Positions 7,389 to 16,175 of a DNA stretch of 64,000 nucleotides are shown in pieces. The position numbers were made by a program, and so were the translations under genes. The stretch comes from Hydrogenophilales bacterium 28-61-23 (GTDB lineage Bacteria > Pseudomonadota > Gammaproteobacteria > Burkholderiales > Thiobacillaceae): assembly GCA_002281555.1 (NCBI GenBank), contig NCGJ01000001.1, positions 248,001 through 312,000 of the forward strand, read 5' to 3'. How positions within the stretch are numbered: position 1 is the first letter of the stretch; the number at the start of each line of letters is the position of its first letter. The notes below the pieces were generated by a model that was not told the DNA's origin, did no database searches, and saw only the letters and a list, made by a program, of their open reading frames with translations.

Positions 7389-9111
7389 CCCCGGCCCCGA
7401 CAAGTTCCCCAACGTTTCCTTCGACTATGCCGGCGGGCACTTCGAATTGACCCCGGCCGGCGTGCATTACTTTGGCAGGGACAAAGAAGGCAAGAAACAG
7501 CCCGCCCGGCTGATTTGCTCCCCGCTCCACATAATGGCCATGACGCGGGACGCACAGAGCAGTTCATGGGGACTGTTGCTGGAATGGTGGGACGAAGACG
7601 GCAAACGCCACCAATGGGCGATGCCCCTGGAAAGCCTGGAAGGGGACAGCGCCGAAGTCTGGCGTCGGCTTGCCAGTGAAGGCCTGAAAATCTGGCCATC
7701 GCAGGGCGCCCGCACCTTGCTTGCTGCCTATCTCAAGCTTTGCCCAGTTGAAGCTCGAGCGGTTTGCGTAGACCGCCTGGGTTGGCATGGCGGGGTGTAC
7801 GTCACGCCGGAGCAATCCATCGGCGATTGTGGCCAGCTAGTCGTGCTCCAGAATCAACACGCATTGGAACCGGCCTTCTCTGAAGCAGGAACGCCAGAAA
7901 ATTGGCGCGAAAACGTCGCGGCTCTGGCCTGTGGCAATTCCCGGCTGGTGCTGGCACTTTCCATCGCTTTCGCTGCCGGCCTCGCTGACGTGGCGGGTCT
8001 GGAATCTGGGGGCTTTCACTTCCGGGGCGCTTCTTCTTCTGGCAAGTCCACCGCTTTGAAATTGGCGGCTTCGGTATGGGGCAATCCAGCCGCCTATGTC
8101 CGACTCTGGCGCAGCACCACCAATGGCTTGGAAGGCCTGGCCGCGCTGCATAACGATGGAATTCTGATTCTGGATGAAATCGGCCAGATCGACTCAGGTG
8201 CGGCCGGCGACGCGGCCTATCTACTTGCCAACGGCCAAGGCAAGGTGCGGGCATCCCGCAATGGCATGGCCAAGCCTGGGCAACGCTGGCGCCTGCTTTT
8301 CCTGAGTGCCGGCGAAGAAACCTTGACCGCCATCATGGAACGCGCCGGGAAGAAAACGAGTGCCGGCCAGGAAATTCGACTGGCAGACATCGAAGCCAAT
8401 GCCGGCGCGGACATGGGGATGTTCGAGGCGTTGAACGGTTACCCAAGTGCGGCCGACTTGACGACGGCAATCCAGAACGCCACCTTGCGGCATTACGGCA
8501 GTGTGGGCATGAGGTGGCTGCAACACATCGTGGCCGATCGCACCCTGCTCGCGGAACCGCTGCGGGAAGAAATGCACCAATTCGTGGCTTCGGTCTTACC
8601 CAAGGTGGCGGCAGGACAAGCGCAACGAGTCGCCTACCGCTTCGGGTTGGCGGCGGCTGCAGGAGAACTGGCGACCCGCTACGGCCTGACAGGCTGGCCA
8701 GTCGGCGAAGCCATTCAAGCCGCGAAAACCTGCTTCAACGCCTGGCTGGCCAATTTCGGCGAAGGCAACCGGGAAGAACGTGCCATCGTCACCCAGGCGC
8801 GGGCATTCATCGAACAAGACGGCGCCAGCCGCTTCGAAGACATGACAGCCGACCATGAACAGCGCATCCCCAACCGGGCCGGCTACTTCCGAACCCGCGA
8901 AGATGGTAGCCGCGAATTTCTGGTACTGCCGGAAGCGTTCAAAAGCGAGATATGCCAGGGCTACGACGATAAAACCGTCAAGCAAGCCCTGACCGCCGCC
9001 GGGATGCTGGTTAGGGCCAAGGACGGCAAGCCCACCCAGGTATTCCGGTTGCCCGGCCTGAGCACCACTGCGCGCGCCTATGTGCTCCGCTACATAGGCG
9101 AACACACCTAA
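7381..9111 (+). CDS. DUF927 helicase/primase-like protein
   Basis: 576 residues from the ATG at 7381, overlapping alpA by 8 nt. The P-loop GASSSGKST (around residue 217-225) and Walker B ILILDEIGQ (around 261) mark an ATPase; the surrounding sequence (LWRSTTNGLEGLAALHNDG, FLSAGEETL) is typical of DUF927 proteins of phage and islands, thought to act in element replication. The C-terminal part resembles a helical DNA-binding region (YDDKTVKQALTAAGMLVRAKDGKPTQVFRLPG). Immediately downstream is a dense array of GGTAAC repeats, a plausible substrate. Confidence 0.88.
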   Translation: MHNPGPDKFPNVSFDYAGGHFELTPAGVHYFGRDKEGKKQPARLICSPLHIMAMTRDAQSSSWGLLLEWWDEDGKRHQWAMPLESLEGDSAEVWRRLASEGLKIWPSQGARTLLAAYLKLCPVEARAVCVDRLGWHGGVYVTPEQSIGDCGQLVVLQNQHALEPAFSEAGTPENWRENVAALACGNSRLVLALSIAFAAGLADVAGLESGGFHFRGASSSGKSTALKLAASVWGNPAAYVRLWRSTTNGLEGLAALHNDGILILDEIGQIDSGAAGDAAYLLANGQGKVRASRNGMAKPGQRWRLLFLSAGEETLTAIMERAGKKTSAGQEIRLADIEANAGADMGMFEALNGYPSAADLTTAIQNATLRHYGSVGMRWLQHIVADRTLLAEPLREEMHQFVASVLPKVAAGQAQRVAYRFGLAAAAGELATRYGLTGWPVGEAIQAAKTCFNAWLANFGEGNREERAIVTQARAFIEQDGASRFEDMTADHEQRIPNRAGYFRTREDGSREFLVLPEAFKSEICQGYDDKTVKQALTAAGMLVRAKDGKPTQVFRLPGLSTTARAYVLRYIGEHT

Positions 9112-9147
9112 GCGAGGGTGCCCTATGCGCGGGCTGCCATTGCGCCG

Positions 9148-9496
9148 GGTAACAACGGTAACGGTGGTAACACTCCGCAATGGCGAGGCTTCCCGCGTTT
9201 CCAATCATGCCGCTGACCGGTAACGGCGGTAACACCGACAGCCCGCAGCCCGTACCTGTAACGGTTCCCTATGCGTTACGGGCCTACGTAGGACCAACGT
9301 ACATACGCATATGTAGGAGCGACACCCTGTAACGGATACCGTACTGGAACGGTATCCGTTACAGGGAAGCTTGGCGGCAACACCCTATGGCCAAGCTTTA
9401 CCACCGTTACCGTAACAGCCAGCAACCAGCGGTAACGGGAAACACCTGCGCAATCAACCGCTTGGCCCGCATTTTCCAGACTGTTACCGCGTTACC
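9148..9496. repeat. GGTAAC iteron-like cluster and two hairpins (origin candidate)
   Basis: Within the gene-free stretch 9112-9624, GGTAAC occurs directly at 9148, 9157, 9166 (9-bp period), 9219, 9228 (9-bp period) and 9431, and inverted (GTTACC) near 9406, 9483 and 9491. In the middle is a perfect 16-bp inverted repeat, CTGTAACGGATACCGT (9327-9342) with its complement at 9349-9364, and a 9-bp one (AAGCTTGGC 9367-9375 / 9390-9398). It follows a helicase-like gene, so an island replication origin is likely; alternatively a regulator-binding array. Confidence 0.6.
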
Positions 9497-9624
9497 GCCG
9501 AACACACGCCTTGTCGTGTTCGCTGGCACAATGGCGCCCCTCGCCTACGCGACCAAGAACAACCACGGTACTCGGTTTATCAGTCCACGAAGACCAAGAG
9601 ATTTCGGGAAGCAAAGAATACATC

Positions 9625-11580
9625 ATGACCGCCAAACAACAACCAATCGCCGTTATCGTTCAGCAAGGCAAGGTTCTCGACTTCATCGACGGGCAAACGC
9701 AGCGCGAGGAAACACCTGAGGAATACGTCCGGCAGGAAATCGCGAAATCGCTGGTGCGAGAGTATGGCTATCCCAAGAAACACATCGCCGTCGAATTCAC
9801 CCTCCGCCTGGGTAGCCGCAAGCCGCGTGCCGACTTGGTGATCTTCACCCCCGATACCGAGCACGCCCAGGAAACCTCCTACATCATGGTCGAGTGCAAG
9901 GCGCAGAGCGTGAAATCCAGCGACCGCAAGGAAGGCGTGGGGCAGTTGCACAGCTACCTATCTGCCAGCCCGAATACCCAATACGGCATGTGGGCCAATG
10001 GTCTGGAGCGGTTCTGTTACCGCAAGGTCATCAAGGATGCGCAAATCGTCTACGAGGAAATCCCCGACCTGCCCAGCTTCGGCCAGACCGAGGACGAAGC
10101 TGAACGCCCCCGTTTCGATCAACTGAAACCAGCCTCGTCCGACGCCTTACTGTTCGCTTTCCGTCGTTGCCATAACTACATCGCAGGCAATCAGGGTTTG
10201 CAGAAGCCAGAAGCCTTCTGGGAACTGCTCAAGCTCATTTTTTGCAAGATTCACGATGAGCGCGATTCGCCAGATGTTGAGTTTTACGCCGCCGGTAACG
10301 AGCGCAACGGCATCAATGGCCCGCTCAAGGTCAAGGCGCGGCTGGATAAGCTGTTTGCAGAGGTGAAGAAGGATTACCCCGCTATCTTCCCAGCCAACGA
10401 GGCTATCACCCTCAAACCGCCTGTACTGGCCTATCTGGTCAGCCAGTTGCAGATGTATTCCCTGCTCGAATCAGATGTGGACGTGAAAGGCCATGCCTAC
10501 GAGGAGATCGTTGGCGCCAACCTACGCGGTGACCGAGGCGAGTTCTTCACCCCGCGCAATGTCTGCAACATGGCCGTGGCCATGCTCACCCCCGGTGAGA
10601 ACCAACTGATCCTTGATCCCGCGTGCGGGACTGGTGGATTCCTGATCGCCGCCATGAATCACGTCATCGAGAAGATACGCGCCGCCGAAATCGAGCGATG
10701 GAAAGGCGACCTCGACCGGGCCGAACCACGCGTTCAAGACCGTATCAAGAAATACGCCGGCAACTACATCGTCGGCATCGACTTCAATCCCAACCTTGTC
10801 AAGGCCAGCAAGATGAACATGGTCATGAACAACGACGGGGCAGGCGGTCTGTTTCAGGCCAACTCATTGGCCAGTCCGGCGACTTGGGAAGATGCGCTAC
10901 GCGAGCGCGAACTACTGGGCAAGGTGGACTTGATCTTCACCAATCCGCCCTTCGGTTCCAAGATACCCATCGACGACCCGGCCATCCTGGAGAAATTCGA
11001 CCTGGGCCATTCTTGGAGTTATGACAAAGAGGCCGACACCTGGACCATGGCCGAAGGCATCCAGAAATCCCAGCCGCCGGAAATCCTGTTCATCGAGCGT
11101 TGCGTCCAGTTCCTTAAACCGGGCAGCGGGCGGGTGGCGATGGTCTTGCCCGATGGCATCCTCGGCGCGCCGGGCCTGGGCTATGTGCGTGATTGGATTC
11201 TGACCCATACCCGCGTACTGGCCTCCATCGACCTGCACCCTGATACCTTCCAGCCCAGCGTCAGCGTGCAAACCAGTGTGTTGGTGCTGCAACGCAAGAC
11301 CGAACGAGAAATCGCCCTGGAACAGGCCGCCGGGCGCAAGAACGATTACAACGTCTTCATGGCCGTGGCCAACCACATCGGCCATGACAAACGCGGCAAC
11401 CGAACCTACGTGCGCGACAAGAAGGGCAACGAGATCGTTGAAGAGATCGAGGAAAGTGCCAAGGAATACGAGGACGGCAAGCCCATCTACACAAAGCAGA
11501 AGACCTTGCGCAAGGTCGCTGATGACAACACCCTGCAAATCGCCCAGGCATTCCGCAAATGGCTCTCCGAGCAAGACTGA
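9625..11580 (+). CDS. nuclease-N6-adenine methylase fusion (type I/IIG-like)
   Basis: 651 residues from the ATG at 9625. The N-terminal ~110 residues are an HsdR_N-like PD-(D/E)xK nuclease: RADLVIF (Asp70) and VECKAQ (Glu90, Lys92). The rest is an HsdM-type methylase with the helical N-domain, motif I LDPACGTGGFL (about 330) and catalytic motif IV FTNPPFGSK (about 440). No separate HsdR helicase exists here, so cleavage may come from this protein, as in BcgI-like enzymes in which an RM subunit works with an S subunit; alternatively the N-domain is inactive. The downstream S gene overlaps by 22 nt. Confidence 0.88.
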   Translation: MTAKQQPIAVIVQQGKVLDFIDGQTQREETPEEYVRQEIAKSLVREYGYPKKHIAVEFTLRLGSRKPRADLVIFTPDTEHAQETSYIMVECKAQSVKSSDRKEGVGQLHSYLSASPNTQYGMWANGLERFCYRKVIKDAQIVYEEIPDLPSFGQTEDEAERPRFDQLKPASSDALLFAFRRCHNYIAGNQGLQKPEAFWELLKLIFCKIHDERDSPDVEFYAAGNERNGINGPLKVKARLDKLFAEVKKDYPAIFPANEAITLKPPVLAYLVSQLQMYSLLESDVDVKGHAYEEIVGANLRGDRGEFFTPRNVCNMAVAMLTPGENQLILDPACGTGGFLIAAMNHVIEKIRAAEIERWKGDLDRAEPRVQDRIKKYAGNYIVGIDFNPNLVKASKMNMVMNNDGAGGLFQANSLASPATWEDALRERELLGKVDLIFTNPPFGSKIPIDDPAILEKFDLGHSWSYDKEADTWTMAEGIQKSQPPEILFIERCVQFLKPGSGRVAMVLPDGILGAPGLGYVRDWILTHTRVLASIDLHPDTFQPSVSVQTSVLVLQRKTEREIALEQAAGRKNDYNVFMAVANHIGHDKRGNRTYVRDKKGNEIVEEIEESAKEYEDGKPIYTKQKTLRKVADDNTLQIAQAFRKWLSEQD

Positions 11581-13037
11581 GCGCCCCGCGCGCCGAGCAG
11601 GAACAATGGCCGTGGCATCAAGCCAAGTGGACTGCCTTATCCGCCGCTTTGATCTTCGGCGGTGACCGTCGCATGGAGGCGGAAAACTATCTCGCCGGGG
11701 GTTATGGCATCCGGCTGGCAATGGAAGCGCGCAAGGCGGGCTGGACCCGCATGGGCGATCTGGCCGACGTCTGGCAACCGTCACGCCTGAAAGGTATTCA
11801 GGTTAGCCCGGATTTCGGTACTCCATTCCTCGCGGCCACCCAGGTTTTTGATTTGCGGCCGGTACCACGCAAGTTTTTAGCCTTGGAGAAGGTCAAACAA
11901 TCCGCTGATCTTTTTGTGACCAGTGGCCAGATTCTGGTGACGCGCTCAGGTAGCGTTGGTCGCGCCACCCTGGCCCATGCTCCCCACGAGAAGATCATCA
12001 TTTCTGACGACCTGTTGCGCGTCGACCCGCGCCAAGAAAAACTTTGGGGCTGGCTCTACGCCTACCTGCGTGCGCCGCAGACCCGCGCCATGATGACCTC
12101 TGCCCAATACGGTCACATCATCAAACACCTGGAAACCGGGCACCTCAACGCCTTGCCCATGCCGGTGTTGCGGGATGATTTGTTGGTGGACTACACCGAG
12201 CGGGTGAAGGCCATCCTCGATATGCGCAATCAGGCGCATGAACTGGCCCGCGCCGCCGAGGCGAGGTTCGAGCAATGCTTTGGCCCATTGGTCATTACCG
12301 ACAACGGCGAAGCCGGTTTCAACGTCCGCGCCTCTACGGCCTTGTTTAGCAATCGCCGTCGCTTCGATGCGTTACCCCATAACCCAGTGGTCAAATCCAT
12401 CTATGAGCACCTTACCAAGCGGGCGAGTGGTTTCACGAAATTGGCCGACGCCGGGTTTTCGGTCTGGCTTCCAAATCGCTTCAAGCGGGTGCCGGCAGCG
12501 GATGGCCTGGGCCTACTGGGCAGTTCTGACCTATTCGAGATCAACCCGGACATCACCAAGCGTATCGCTGATGGCAACTTTGGTGATGCATACAACGCCC
12601 ATGTCAAAGCTGGATGGTTGTTGCTGGCCCGCTCTGGCCAAATATACGGACTGAATGGCTCGCTAACACTGGCGACAAAAGCGCATGAAGCCCATGTGGT
12701 ATCCGACCACATAATCAGAATCGCACCCCAAGAAAATGCGAGCATCCGCCCCGGTTATTTGTGCGTAGCGCTATCTCATCCTGAGCTGGGGCGTCCTCTT
12801 ATGAAATCTCTGCCCTACGGTTCCAGTATCCCAGAAATCGAGGTGGCGGACGTTGAGCAACTCGCAGTTGTTCGACTTGATGCTTCAGAAGAAAACGCCA
12901 TCGCCGATATGGCCGAGGAAGCCTCTTCCTTACGTGCTCAGGCCGACATACTAGAAAACGAACTTGCCGCCGACGCCGAGGCCATCCTTGATCGTTTCAT
13001 TGCCGGGGATATGCAAGACGTGGTGGTCTCGCCATAA
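11559..13037 (+). CDS. hsdS: restriction-modification specificity subunit
   Basis: 492 residues, starting inside the 3' end of the methylase gene. Two target-recognition halves are visible: one around MGDLADVWQPSRLKGIQV to LMPVLRDDLL and the second from YEHLTKRASGFTKLADAG to the end, each followed by a helical stretch (ERVKAILDMRNQAHELARAAEARF; ENAIADMAEEASSLRAQADILENEL), the standard HsdS layout. It sets the DNA target of the methylase (and nuclease). The start at 11559 is supported only by frame; a later ATG at 11673 is possible. Confidence 0.85.
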   Translation: MALRARLSAPRAEQEQWPWHQAKWTALSAALIFGGDRRMEAENYLAGGYGIRLAMEARKAGWTRMGDLADVWQPSRLKGIQVSPDFGTPFLAATQVFDLRPVPRKFLALEKVKQSADLFVTSGQILVTRSGSVGRATLAHAPHEKIIISDDLLRVDPRQEKLWGWLYAYLRAPQTRAMMTSAQYGHIIKHLETGHLNALPMPVLRDDLLVDYTERVKAILDMRNQAHELARAAEARFEQCFGPLVITDNGEAGFNVRASTALFSNRRRFDALPHNPVVKSIYEHLTKRASGFTKLADAGFSVWLPNRFKRVPAADGLGLLGSSDLFEINPDITKRIADGNFGDAYNAHVKAGWLLLARSGQIYGLNGSLTLATKAHEAHVVSDHIIRIAPQENASIRPGYLCVALSHPELGRPLMKSLPYGSSIPEIEVADVEQLAVVRLDASEENAIADMAEEASSLRAQADILENELAADAEAILDRFIAGDMQDVVVSP

Positions 13038-13057
13038 ATCCGTTCAGGGAGAAAATA

Positions 13058-14089
13058 ATGGCCATCTGGCTCATCCGCGCCGGTTCCCACGGCGAATACG
13101 AACAGAAGTTCATCCAGGAAAACCGGGTCTATGTGACCTGGGACGGCTTGGACGTGGACCTCGCCAAGCTCAAACAGCGGGCCGATCTGACGGCGGCGAT
13201 GACCGAGCGTTACCCAGACACCAAGCCCAAGGCGATCATGAACTGGGTCAGTCAGGTATGGCCTTTCGCCCATGACATCAAGCAAGGCGACCTGGTTGTC
13301 CTGCCGCTGAAGACGCAACCGGCGATCTACATCGGCGAGGTGACCGGCGATTACCACGCCGTGCCCGAGGGACCAAATCCGTTCTATCACTGGCGGCCGG
13401 TGAAGTGGATCGCCGAAGCGGTACCGCGCACCCATTTCGGCAAGGACTTGCTGTTTTCCTTCGGCGCGTTCATGACCATCTGCCGGATTCAGCGCAACAA
13501 CGCCGAGCAACGCATCGCCGCCATGCAGGCGAATGGCTGGAAGCCGGAGACCATCGCGGCGGCCATCAAGGCCAATGCACCGGTCAGCGACGAAACCGCC
13601 GGGGATACGAACCTGGAAGAACTGGCCCATGACCAGATCGCCGATCTGATCGCCGCCCATTTCAAGGGCCACGGCCTGACCCGATTGGTGGAAGCCATCC
13701 TCAAGGCCCAGGGCTACACCACTTACCTCAGCCCAGAGGGCGCGGACGGCGGCGCGGACATCCTGGCCGGGGCCGGGCCGCTGGGTTTCGGCACGCCGCG
13801 CCTATGCGTGGAAGTGAAATCGGAGTCCACGCAAATTGGCCGTGAGACCGTGGACAAGCTGCTGGGGGCCATGACCAAGTTCAACGCCAACGAGGGGCTT
13901 TTCGTGGCCTGGGGTGGTTTCAAGAACAATGTGCAGAAAGACTTGGCCAGTCAGTTCTTCCGCCTCCGGCTTTGGACCCGGAAGGAGTTGCTGGAACAGT
14001 TGTTCGAGCAATACGACCGGCTGGATGAAGACCTGAAAGCCGAACTGCCGTTGAAGCGGGTGTGGATGGTTGCTGCTCAAGACGAATAG
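13058..14089 (+). CDS. Mrr-like modification-dependent endonuclease
   Basis: 343 residues, 20 nt after hsdS. The N-terminal half (IWLIRAGSHGEYE, IKQGDLVVLPLKTQPAIYIGEVTG) looks like an EVE/PUA-type reader of modified bases. The C-terminal half is an Mrr/HJC-type PD-(D/E)xK domain with GADGGADIL and CVEVKSE plus GRETVDKLLGAM. This layout suggests type IV restriction of modified DNA, a different activity from the neighbouring methylase pair. Confidence 0.8.
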   Translation: MAIWLIRAGSHGEYEQKFIQENRVYVTWDGLDVDLAKLKQRADLTAAMTERYPDTKPKAIMNWVSQVWPFAHDIKQGDLVVLPLKTQPAIYIGEVTGDYHAVPEGPNPFYHWRPVKWIAEAVPRTHFGKDLLFSFGAFMTICRIQRNNAEQRIAAMQANGWKPETIAAAIKANAPVSDETAGDTNLEELAHDQIADLIAAHFKGHGLTRLVEAILKAQGYTTYLSPEGADGGADILAGAGPLGFGTPRLCVEVKSESTQIGRETVDKLLGAMTKFNANEGLFVAWGGFKNNVQKDLASQFFRLRLWTRKELLEQLFEQYDRLDEDLKAELPLKRVWMVAAQDE

Positions 14090-14192
14090 GGAATCGAACC
14101 CCTGCGACAAGGCACAAGCGGCGGTAACAATGTCGGTAACTATATATCATTGAACGCTAATATACATTTATATTCAGCGTGTTACTGAATGT

Positions 14193-14211
14193 GTTCGATT
14201 GCCGCCGCCCC
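14193..14211 (+). other. attR candidate
   Basis: 17/19 match to the tmRNA T-arm/acceptor (4952-4970), preceded by an AT-rich stretch (14140-14175) with an ACGCTAATATA/TATATTCAGCGT inverted repeat and two GGTAAC motifs, as expected for an attachment arm. Confidence 0.5.
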
Positions 14212-14237
14212 AAGACCTTGAAAGTCTTGGCGTTTTT
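14210..14237 (+). terminator. rho-independent terminator past attR
   Basis: CCAAGAC, 7-nt loop, GTCTTGG, then GCGTTTTT-like tail. Confidence 0.6.
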
Positions 14238-14245
14238 CATTCGGC

Positions 14246-14545
14246 TTGACGGTTTTCTCACTTCGGTGTGCCACTTTGGTATGCCGCCGCGCGAGTCGCC
14301 GGAGAGAACAGGCGCGTCGAGAAGGATTCTTCAACCAAGCAAGAAACTGGAAACAGGCCAGCGAAATCCGAGCATACGTCGCCGCGCTACAAATGCATCC
14401 GGAAGCTGGCCAGGAAACGGAGGCACTGGAGTTGTGGGTCACTTGGGCACTGTCCGAGGCGGATGCGTTGGACCCGTTATGTTCCCCATTAGGTAGGTTG
14501 CTAGATAAAGGTCAGGAGGAAAAGCCGGACTTTCCTGCTCCATAA
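14246..14545 (+). pseudogene. probable C-terminal fragment of a hypothetical protein
   Basis: An open frame whose last ~75 codons look coding: RREQARREGFFNQARNWKQASEIR, YVAALQ, ALELWVTWALSEADALDPL. The N-terminal part is out of character and there is no ATG or ribosome site, so I read it as a truncated gene next to the island's right end. The repeated Trp/Ala-rich C-terminal pattern occurs at the end of proteins linked to mobile elements, but I cannot name it. Confidence 0.4.
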
Positions 14546-14565
14546 ATAAGGAAATACTGGCCGCC

Positions 14566-14595
14566 ATCGCAATAGCTGCTTGCAGTTATTGCGAT
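14566..14595. repeat. long hairpin upstream of the EEP nuclease gene
   Basis: ATCGCAATAGCTGC, TT loop, GCAGTTATTGCGAT: 14-bp arms with one G-T wobble. It lies 33 nt before the ATG at 14629; an operator or a REP-like palindrome. Confidence 0.5.
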
Positions 14596-14628
14596 GCAAC
14601 TAGAGAGATATATCAAGGAGGTGAGCTC

Positions 14629-15606
14629 ATGCCTTTAATCACAGACACGTTGCCATCAGTCGTCGCCCAGGACATCAGCGCCCTGCGTGCCCATCTCGAC
14701 CAGAGCGTCCCGGCCAAGAAATCCCATGAAAACTTGCTCATCGCAACCTGGAACCTGCGCGCGTTCGCCTCGCTGACCCGAGAATGGACCGCCGGCCCCA
14801 AACGCAGCCCAAAGCGAGATTTGCGAGGACTGCTGGCTATTGGCGAAATCGTCCGCCGTTTCGACGTGGTCGCCATCCAGGAAGTCAAAGGAGACCTGCG
14901 TGCCCTGCGCGACCTGATGCGCTGGTTGGGAGACGACTGGGCTTTTGTGATGACTGACATCACCCTAGGCGCTGCAGGCAATGACGAGCGCATGGCGTTC
15001 CTGTTCGACACCACACGTCTCAAGTTATCTGGCCTCGCCTGCGAACTAGTGGTGCCGCCCGAATGGCTCGACGAAATAGGCGCGGATGCCCTGCGTCGCC
15101 AATTCGCCCGGACACCCTACGCGGTGAGCTTCAAGACGGCGGACACGACATTCATCCTGGTGACTTTGCATATCACCTTCGGAAATTCCGCAACTGAACG
15201 TCTGCCTGAATTGAAAGGCATCGCCCGATGGATGCGCGAATGGGCCAATCGAGAAAGCGCCTGGACCCATAACCTCATTGCCTTGGGTGATTTCAACATA
15301 GACCGCCAGGGCGACCCGCTTTGGCAGGCTTTTACATCGACCGGGCTGGCGGCGCCCGAGGAACTGAACAGCGTGCCGCGAACAGTGTTTGCCACCTCGG
15401 GCAAGCCGGAAACCGACAAGTTCTACGACCAGATTGCCTGGTTCAGAAGCGCGAGTGGGGTGCCAAAACTGTCAATGACACACAGAGCGGCCGGTTACGT
15501 GGATTTCTTGCCTTACGTCTATACGGAGCAGGAGTTCAGCAAACAGTCCATCTCTCACCGGGTGTCAGACCACTATCCGCTTTGGGTCGAGTTCTCATTG
15601 GCATAG
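14629..15606 (+). CDS. endonuclease/exonuclease/phosphatase-family protein
   Basis: 325 residues with AAGGAGGTGAG as a near-perfect ribosome site. Family motifs appear in order: TWNLR, AIQEVKGD (metal Glu), LVTLHI, LGDFNIDR (catalytic Asp/Asn) and SDHYPLW (Asp-His). No signal peptide. The fold covers nucleases and phosphoesterases (DNase I, exonuclease III, sphingomyelinase); its position in an accretion zone beside a restriction island makes a nuclease role plausible, but that is inference. Confidence 0.85.
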   Translation: MPLITDTLPSVVAQDISALRAHLDQSVPAKKSHENLLIATWNLRAFASLTREWTAGPKRSPKRDLRGLLAIGEIVRRFDVVAIQEVKGDLRALRDLMRWLGDDWAFVMTDITLGAAGNDERMAFLFDTTRLKLSGLACELVVPPEWLDEIGADALRRQFARTPYAVSFKTADTTFILVTLHITFGNSATERLPELKGIARWMREWANRESAWTHNLIALGDFNIDRQGDPLWQAFTSTGLAAPEELNSVPRTVFATSGKPETDKFYDQIAWFRSASGVPKLSMTHRAAGYVDFLPYVYTEQEFSKQSISHRVSDHYPLWVEFSLA

Positions 15607-15845
15607 CCGGGATAGGAATATGCATAGGGTTTGCACCATACATGGGGCTACAGCTGGGTGCTTTCCATTTTCAGTTCAAGCAAGCCTAGCTTCCCGCACG
15701 CGGCGCAGGGATAGCATGTCATCGTTCACTCATTCGGCGGGGAGCAAGCGAAGCTTAATGGAGCTGAGCCGCATGCCGACTTCATTTCACCGCCCAGACT
15801 CAACCCATTCTGGCCTAAAGCTGAGAAGGGGGTGAGTTCATTGTC
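15607..15845. other. gene-free stretch with TA promoter region
   Basis: No supportable gene. A possible promoter (TTGTCA at 15841) precedes the antitoxin gene. Confidence 0.4.
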
Positions 15846-15896
15846 ATGTACTCACAATTGGTCCACAATATCCTCAGTTTGTATCTGGAGTTCATC

Positions 15897-16175
15897 ATGC
15901 CTGCCACCACCCTCAAGGAAACCCGCCTCAACATCCGCTGCGACCTGCGTTCCAGGGAACTGCTGGACCGGGCGGCTACCTACGCGCATGTGAGCGTGTC
16001 GGAATTCGTCCTCAGCCACGCCCTCGCCTCTGCAGAGCAAGTGGTGCAAGAACACGAGGCCATCACTCTGAAACCGGAAGACTTCCAGGCTTTCTTGGCG
16101 GCCCTTGACGCGCCGGCCGAGCCGAATCCGGCGCTGCAACGCGCTTTCCAACGGCACACCGAGCAGGTTCGCTGA
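15897..16175 (+). CDS. DUF1778 / TacA-type antitoxin
   Basis: 92 residues from the ATG at 15897 (TCTGGAG before it). KETRLNIRCDLRSRELLDRAATYAHVSVSEFVLSHALASAEQVV is a ribbon-helix-helix DNA-binding domain of the DUF1778 family; the C-terminus (LKPEDFQAFLAALDAP) is the toxin-binding tail. It should neutralise the adjacent acetyltransferase and repress the operon. Stop and downstream GTG start abut. Confidence 0.92.
   Translation: MPATTLKETRLNIRCDLRSRELLDRAATYAHVSVSEFVLSHALASAEQVVQEHEAITLKPEDFQAFLAALDAPAEPNPALQRAFQRHTEQVR

Larger units (their letters stand above)
4952..14211 (+). mobile_element. integrative island in the tmRNA 3' end (about 9.3 kb)
   Basis: The left boundary is the tmRNA T-arm/acceptor GTTCGATTCCCGCCGCCTC (4952-4970); a 17/19 copy, GTTCGATTGCCGCCGCCCC, occurs in the same orientation at 14193-14211. 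Between them are a P4-type tyrosine integrase next to the left end, a hypothetical protein, AlpA, a DUF927 protein, an origin-like repeat cluster and a restriction-modification locus. No conjugation genes are seen, so it would be a mobilisable or phage-satellite-like island. The right boundary is imperfect and therefore tentative. Confidence 0.7.

Noticed and set aside
9148-9240. CRISPR array
   Set aside because: Repeats are 6-9 bp with no unique spacers; no cas genes.
14081-14110. tRNA-like T-arm on minus at the Mrr gene end
   Set aside because: Only 4 stem pairs and no acceptor or anticodon arm; not a tRNA.
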